Source of the DNA: Meconema thalassinum
Lineage: Eukaryota; Arthropoda; Insecta; Orthoptera; Tettigoniidae
Length of the DNA: 64,000 nucleotides
Assembly: GCA_946902985.2 (NCBI GenBank)
Contig: OX336395.1
Location: 287,861,065 to 287,925,064 of the forward strand
Reading direction: 5' to 3'
This document shows positions 57,867 through 64,000 of the stretch, piece by piece (position 1 is the stretch's first letter; each line of letters opens with the position of its first letter). A model generated the notes under the pieces. That model was not told the DNA's origin and did no database searches. It saw nothing but the letters and a program-made list of their open reading frames with translations. Position numbers and translations under genes: made by a program.

Positions 57867-60800
57867 TATATATATATACATACATAAATTATATATAAAC
57901 ATTTTAACTGACGGTGGTTTTGGGGTCTGGGGGTTGTGAAACGCGAAGATATGTCGAAATTTTCCGGAAGTCGAAACATGGTAATGCGCCCGAATTCCTC
58001 CAGACCACAGTCCCAAATCCGCACAGATGGTAAAAGGATCGTTGGAAATTCAACACCCGGCTAACAGTTGAACAACTCCTACCGGACTAATGACTATGGA
58101 ATCCTAGGAACACATATATACTTCTCTAACTATACTACTAACTAGTTGCATACAGAACAGGAAAAATAAAATGAGCAACTCGGCTCTCGGGCGTTAAGAT
58201 AAAGTGTCGATCGGCTGTCTGCATCTAGCTAGCGGTATCGTTATAGTGAAATTAAGCGTTGAATCAAGCATCAGTTCTATAAAACTTAGCAAGAATAAAA
58301 TATTACGCTTGCCATTTATTGACAAAAAAAAGAAACGACATAACAATTTATGTCCTCAACACCAATAATAAAATAGAAATAAAATCACTATTTAGAAATG
58401 AAATATCTACGCCTCACTTAGGCTTGATGCATCATTTCACATATGAAAAATATATCTTGCTCCAAGATATTTTAAACACATATTATTTCAATTCAGGACA
58501 CTAATATCTGTCCTACCTCTTCACTAAAATTATACTTTAACGTTCCATAATAACAGACATACTCCTTTCGTAATACATCCGTTAAAGTCCTTTAAATATT
58601 ATGTCAAGTTTCCAAATGCTATTAAAAATGGTTAATAATAATGATAATAAAATATTTACATTTATTTACATGATCGCGACCCGCACGATTTCATAGTATC
58701 TGTCTCCAATTTACTAGAGTTAATTTCACAACTTTCTCCGTATCCCACAACCTTTCTCCGTATTTCACACAAAAAAACTTGTCATTATAGGTATTTATGC
58801 GTCAATTCCATGTGAATCATGGACACAAACAATAAAGTTAATATCTCATCACTTAAGTGTACATCTCTGGTATCCAATAAGTTATTAATTATAGAAACTT
58901 GCAACGCAAGCTCTCAAACCAAATATCGAGTTGTGTGGCATTAACCCTCACTCCCCACACTCTCATCTTCTCAAAATACAAAATACGGCTTCTCTTAATC
59001 AACATAAAATATTTCAAAACCATTCCACTTAAATTCTCAATCTCACATTTCATATCATCGCGTCTCTGCTACGCTTCCATCAATATAATTGCATCTCAAT
59101 AATATTTCCTCTTTAGCACTTTTACAAAACTTCTACGGTTCCATATCAACTACTTTCATCACAGTATGATATTCTATATTCCTACTAGAAATCACAAATG
59201 CAATATCTTTCATGAATACACTACCCCCTCCTTCTACAAAATCTTCTATCGATTATACATTTCCGTGCTATGTTTAAAACCTTTCCACTTAAATTTTGTA
59301 TCTCATAATTTTATCGCACAATCTCTTCACAATTCTTACTACCATAACTCATCTCATACTTCCTTCTCTGCTTCAAATACTTCCTTGTTACAATTTCTCA
59401 CTTAACTCTGAATTTTGAGTCTGCTTGCGTCTGTTATGTAACTAACAATTACCTTTCCTCACGTTTCTGTCAACAATGGATGTCAATATCCTTCCTTCCA
59501 TTTCACATTATCATTTATTACAAATATACATTCATTTCATTCTTTAATAGCTTTTCTTATTTAGTTATGCCTTCAACTATCGCATACTGTCCTTTACGTA
59601 CTACAAAGCTTCTGGGTTTTACAATGTCATTATCTTCCTTTCACATTGGAGTTCTTTCAATGCCAATATTGAATACTCCTATTAACAATTTCGTTTTATA
59701 CATAGTATTTTGGTTCCTGAGACGAACAAACTCTTTATTATAGGATTCTCATGTCCTTACTTTCTCTGATATTACATTATAAACTATTCACGTTTGTCAA
59801 ACACATGACTATTCTCTTTCTCTAATACACTATTCATTTACCACAAATTTACGCTGCTCCTCTCATGTTCCAATACATTTATGGTCGTTCTCCGATGTTA
59901 CAACAAATCTACGGAATATACGTGAGCAATCGCAACGAAATTAACTGTAAGTAAAATCTAAACGTTCGAAAATGACAGTGAAAAATACTAACGATGTCTA
60001 AGATCATCGAACAAGCCTTCAAAATTCGTCCGTATGAAAATAACCATAGAAATTTCTAAAAACTTTCAAGACAATACAATAACAAGGGTTATAAATGCAA
60101 ATATGTTGGCCAAAATTCTGGAATAACGTGTACAAGAACTAACTACAGATGTGTGTAAAATTGCACTGGTTTACCTTCACATTGAGATCGCTGGTGACAG
60201 ACCTGATGATGTTTCTGTCCATGGAATTTCTCCCATGTGTCTCTGGTATGCGGCACGCATCCACGGACTGGTTTCGTTATGTCATCTCGGCTATGTCTGG
60301 ACTCCGCTGCAGGTGAATGCCCTGGGATGTTGTCACCAAACCGGTTCCCAGCTGGAAACTCGCCTGCCGGTCTGCTTCCCCCGTCCTTGGCGATGACACG
60401 TCCACCTCGCAGCTCTTGGTGGTTGGCGTTCCCCAACTCCAGATTCTCAGCTTTCTCCATCTTGAATCCCACTCGTCTCTTCTTAGATCTCGATGTTCAT
60501 TGAAGTCGGTAGCTTGCAGTGTTCATTCCAACACAAGAAATCACCTCCATAGTGTGAATTTCTTTGGTAGTAGCTTGTAGCGTTATGTGAGCGAAAACTG
60601 CGGTGTTCTGCACCTTGCTACTCTTATTGCTATGTTATCTGGTCATTTCTGGATTTCGCTAGTTAGCATAGCTTTACGTTCCCAACATAATGAAGTTAGA
60701 ACATTCTCCTCACCGCTAAATGATGTGAAGTCGTAGTTTCTCCCCTCCGACCTGTCTCCTTATAAATTTTTGTGTAGATTGATGAAATTCTTACTAGATA

Positions 60801-60928
60801 AAGTCTCACTTCTTCTGACTTCCTTCCTGTGTAGTTACGTGTTCGATGTTTCACTTTGAAACTTTTAAATACCATATCACGACGTATATTTCTTCTTCAA
60901 ATGCAGTAAAAATACTTCTTATTAATGC
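57867..60928. other. AT-rich stretch without identifiable gene
   Basis: Several open stretches of 60-100 codons (for example 59480-59743 and 60143-60472) show no motif or homology that I recognise. No repeat array was seen. Confidence 0.4.
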
Positions 60929-62180
60929 TGTTAACTAATGATGCTTATTTTTCCATTTCGATACCTTGTTGCTTCATCTTGCAGTCTCAGGTTCACAGAG
61001 ACCTTTGTCTGTATACTTCTCGAAGAGTAAAAATTATAACGTCTTGCCTCCTCGACTGTCCAAATAGAAAGAGCCTCGTCTCTTGGCGTCTGCTATCCTC
61101 GTCGATCAGATTTCCCCCGCAAATCTGGTCAACTATCCTCCAACCGCTATGAAAATTTACTGATTTATTCATAACTTCTCTCTCAGCCATTTAATTCAAT
61201 ATCCGTCTTGCCAGTTAAATTTCTTTTTTTTCTGCTGGTGAATTCAATGTGTGACACTCTCATAAAATATTAAAGTAATGATATTAATATTTATTCATTC
61301 CTCAGTATTCAAACTATTCTCTCATTGGTCACCAGCTAATTCTGGCGCGCTCTCGACACGCGTTTGTTCCCCCACTCTAGACCGTGGCGTGTGTCTGTAC
61401 TCAAGTCAACTTTGCTTCCTCTCCCTCGGATCAAAAACTGGTTTCTCGCTGCTAACATCGACTGAATTGTAGATTTCCAGGACTGTTCTCCAATCATTAA
61501 TGCTTGGTTAAAAGTTACAAAGTCATAAAATTTCCATTATTTCTCGAAATAAAAATATTTTTCTAGGCGGAAATTTTTCCAAATGCTTATTTAATCATGA
61601 TCTTCCATCCAGACTGCAAATTATATCCATAAATCCAAATTTTAAATATGCCATTCTTCTGAGGTGGTCCTCAGTTCGAACCTCATCCTGTCTTCTTCTC
61701 TCATCAAGACATGATTTCGAGCGCAGTACCCGTTGCAATAGTTAGCTTTCTAATGAAATTTACCTAATTGTTAAGTCATATAGACCTAGTCTTGCAATTT
61801 TAAACCTGACTTTTACCTCCTTCTAATGTACGACGGAATGCATATTCAACTGAGATCATTGCCAGCCCTTCCAATCGTGAGTCAGCCATACAAGATCGTA
61901 AATATGTCTTAGCAAGTTTTAATTCAAACCCCGCCCACCGCTTGTGGCAAAGGTTACAATATTAAAGATAGCTTTCCAGTTGGTCAACTATAATATGAAA
62001 GATTTCTTTGATAGAATTAGGCAACAGTGAACAATGGCTTCTATTAGGCTACTTCGAAGATAACAATATTCTTAGAGCTCGTGGTTCCACGCATATAACG
62101 AGCACTTCCCGTCTCCCTTCTTACTGGTCGGCATTGACAGACAATACCAGACTAGTCTGAGTGCATCTCAATCATTAACA
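60929..62180 (-). mobile_element. Candidate 3' LTR of the BEL/Pao remnant
   Basis: On the minus strand an LTR-like start, TGTTAATGATTGAG, follows a purine-rich GGGTTGGGAGGA (62181-62192, candidate polypurine tract). A matching end of the form GTTAACA lies at 60929-60935. This gives about 1.25 kb, within the range of BEL LTRs. The second LTR needed for proof is not in the window. Confidence 0.4.
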
Positions 62181-62960
62181 TCCTCCCAACCCTGATCTAT
62201 CACCAGCTGTACTGGATGAGTTTTCACAGTCCCGTTCGAGCCCTTAAGTAGTACGGTTCTTATCACTGCTACTCTCCCTGTTGGGCCTTGAATCCATATG
62301 TGGGACTTTTGTAAGTACGCTAAGTTAGGAGGTGTAACTGAAATTTTGCCAATATAAGTCAGCAAGCTGTCGTTTCTATTGCAGATAGAGACATACCGGT
62401 AGTGTTGTTCTTGACAACTTAGAGCAGGATGCCTTCCCTCGTTTGAAACATCGATCTTTCTTGTGGCCTCAACTTAAGCATAGGAAACAACGACTCGTAG
62501 CTCTCAGTTTTTCAGTTCTTGATTGCATATCTTCCATTTGGTGACTGTCTTGACCCCAGTGTCCTGAATTCTTCTCTCAATACACGCAGGATGGCCCTTT
62601 CTTGCTCATGTTGGCCTCCATATTGACTTGAAGAGCGGTTTCCCGTTGGTATGTAATTCAATATTTAAGTAGCATCGCTACGTATCCTTTGATCGGAATA
62701 AGTTTCTTGTATATGTTCATTCAGAAATGCAATTAAGCGGAGGTTTCCTTCCTGTTAGTTGACATTGTGCCCTTAGTGCTTCTAATCGACTATGACACTC
62801 AACGTAGGTGGCTATCGATAGGCTATCAGAGGTGGCGGCTTCTAATTTTTCCGATAAATATAGTTGACTTTGTGTAATTCGATCCGTGTCGCCGTATCTT
62901 GAACCAAGAATCTGCTTCGTCCCAGGGGCGTAAAATTCCTCGCAAATGTGGAGGGGTCAA
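62168..62960 (-). pseudogene. BEL/Pao retrotransposon gag-protease remnant fused to pol end
   Basis: Minus-strand frames from 62960 leftwards hold a gag block (RYGDTDRITQSQL, then YVECHSRLEALRAQC, DUF1759-like), then zinc knuckles (CVY-x-EKNSGHWGQD and CFLCLS-x-GHKKDRC patterns), then GRHPALSC. The last open frame (62365-62168) starts with KISVTPPNLAYLQKSHIW, which resembles the start of the BEL aspartic protease, but continues with GRVAVIRTVLLKG and THPVQLV, which resembles the C-terminal end of the BEL integrase region. Protease core, RT, RNase H and integrase are absent, so this is an internal deletion derivative. It also has stops and is cut at its 5' side near 62960. Confidence 0.75.
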
Positions 62961-63085
62961 GTTTATAAACTGTGGTTACCTACCAGAGAATGGTTTATTT
63001 ATCGTAGTTTAAGGTTTCAAGACTTGAAACATCAGGATAATGTAGGCCTAACACTGTATTTAAAAAATATGATTTTTAATCATTA

Positions 63086-63880
63086 CTATATATACCCGTT
63101 ATGCGTTCGAATGCCAATCAAAGTCACATACAGATGACCTTGTGAGCATTTGTTGAAACTACTTTTCCGCCATTTAATGCAAAATGGATTTACTTGTAGA
63201 GAAACAACGGTGGGAGTGCACACAAGAACTCACCCAAGTTTCATCGCAATCGGTGATGGTATATGAACGCATACATGACTTTGTTGAAACGATTTGCGAG
63301 TCATCACACATTTGTTGAGTCTACTCGTGCACTACCTCTTGTAAAAGGGATTTACTAAGCCAGAAACCTTCCCTGGAGTGCACACAACTACTCATCCTAG
63401 CTTCATTGCAATCGGTGATGGTATATGAAAGCATAAGGGACTTGATACTATTCGGGTGCCATATCCGTATTCAAACCGGCAGCCAAGCATGAATTCAGTT
63501 TTATGAACCCCGATCAAAAACCTTGCCGAGAACTGTTTTGGAATTGACATCAATACTAGATAAGACGGCGGGCTGCTTGCAGTCCCTTCTTGTCACCCCG
63601 CGATGAATCAGCAAGCCATTCTCACACCTTGCATTACGGTGTGATAAGAATAAAGAATATGCAATTGGGTTACTCTGGGATTTAAGGGTTGCTGTTAAGT
63701 CCCTCACCCTTTTGTGTTACATACATAATTTGTAGCTACAAACCTTCCCTGGAGTGCACACAACAACTCACCCAAGTTTCATTGCAATCGGATGAATGGT
63801 ATATTAATGCATAGGGGACATACATACATACATACAGACAGACAAACTATCACGAAACATTGAATTTCTTATATATATAG
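63086..63880 (+). mobile_element. Array element 3: short ~163-bp monomer array
   Basis: The left end ACCCGTTATGCGTTCGAATG then CCAATCAAAG is a diverged version of the other two. A few monomers follow (TTTCATCGCAATCGG, GGTATATGAACGCATA, TAAGCCAGAAACCTTCCCTG). The right end has a (CATA)n/(CAGA)n run, then TTATATATATAG. An unrelated stretch of about 260 bp (63455-63720) interrupts the last monomers and may be a further insertion. Confidence 0.7.
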
Positions 63881-64000
63881 ATTTCTAATTAAAATACAAC
63901 TAGAAGACCCGTGCTTCTCCGCAGTGGTCGTAGATGATGACTCTCACTGTGGTACTTGAAAAGTCTTGGCGAGAATATTTGAAGATTATTGGTCTCAGAG

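Noticed and set aside
59166..59743. Small secreted or membrane proteins (plus)
   Set aside because: Pyrimidine- and AT-rich chance frames with biased composition; no homologue recognised.
60143..60472. Open frame of 109 codons (minus)
   Set aside because: The opposite strand is equally open in two frames over a GC-richer patch; no domain seen.

Overview
This window is eukaryotic repeat DNA, probably from a large arthropod (insect-like) genome. The basis is its content: two Polinton/Maverick elements, several RTE-like LINEs, a BEL/Pao LTR retrotransposon remnant, several tRNA-derived SINE families, a piggyBac-type MITE, satellite-like arrays and degenerate TTAGG-like tracts. I found no host protein-coding gene, no genuine tRNA or rRNA gene and no CRISPR array. 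The species cannot be named from the sequence.

Layout. 1-4130: the integrase-proximal end of Polinton copy 1 (pX/pVI-like protein, fibre-like protein, packaging ATPase, a conserved protein, integrase with chromodomain), cut by the window edge. 4200-4890: a roughly 264-bp tandem duplication, possibly the element's terminal region. 7106-10072: the first of three mobile arrays of ~163-bp monomers, with a SINE inside it. 10073-13545: RTE-like LINE copy 1, ending in a (GAAA)n tail. 13936-14700: two SINE copies. 15665-21165: a 5'-truncated RTE-like LINE copy 3 (minus), split by a dimeric 2.7-kb repeat element. 21184-21965: a dispersed repeat, a (CCGAA)n tract and ~107-bp repeats. 23500-26890: RTE-like LINE copy 2 (minus), with a 736-codon reverse transcriptase frame still open.

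29850-48020: Polinton copy 2, in the opposite orientation to copy 1, so the two integrase ends face each other. From left to right it holds integrase, conserved protein and ATPase on the minus strand; then fibre-like protein, pX-like protein, adenain-like protease, minor capsid-like protein, major capsid-like protein, a BIR (IAP-like) protein, a conserved protein and a phospholipase A2-like protein on the plus strand; then protein-primed DNA polymerase B on the minus strand. This amounts to a virus-like gene set (integration, packaging, capsid, maturation, replication) plus two accessory modules, BIR and PLA2. Every gene is broken by stops, frameshifts, deletions or insertions. At least four later insertions can be recognised in it: a SINE with a 14-bp target duplication, a piggyBac-type MITE with TTAA, a second SINE with a 6-bp duplication, and an unclassified ~3.8-kb block within the capsid gene.

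48.1-52.1 kb: a 117-bp satellite whose monomer resembles the body of one of the SINEs, a 90-bp triplicate nested in it, and further SINEs. 55.7-57.9 kb: the second ~163-bp array. 60.9-62.96 kb: a BEL/Pao remnant (gag, zinc knuckles, and a short protease/integrase-end chimera) with a candidate LTR. 63.09-63.88 kb: the third array. The remaining stretches are AT-rich and hold nothing I can identify. The most interesting material is the accessory gene content of Polinton copy 2 and the apparent link between SINE and satellite.
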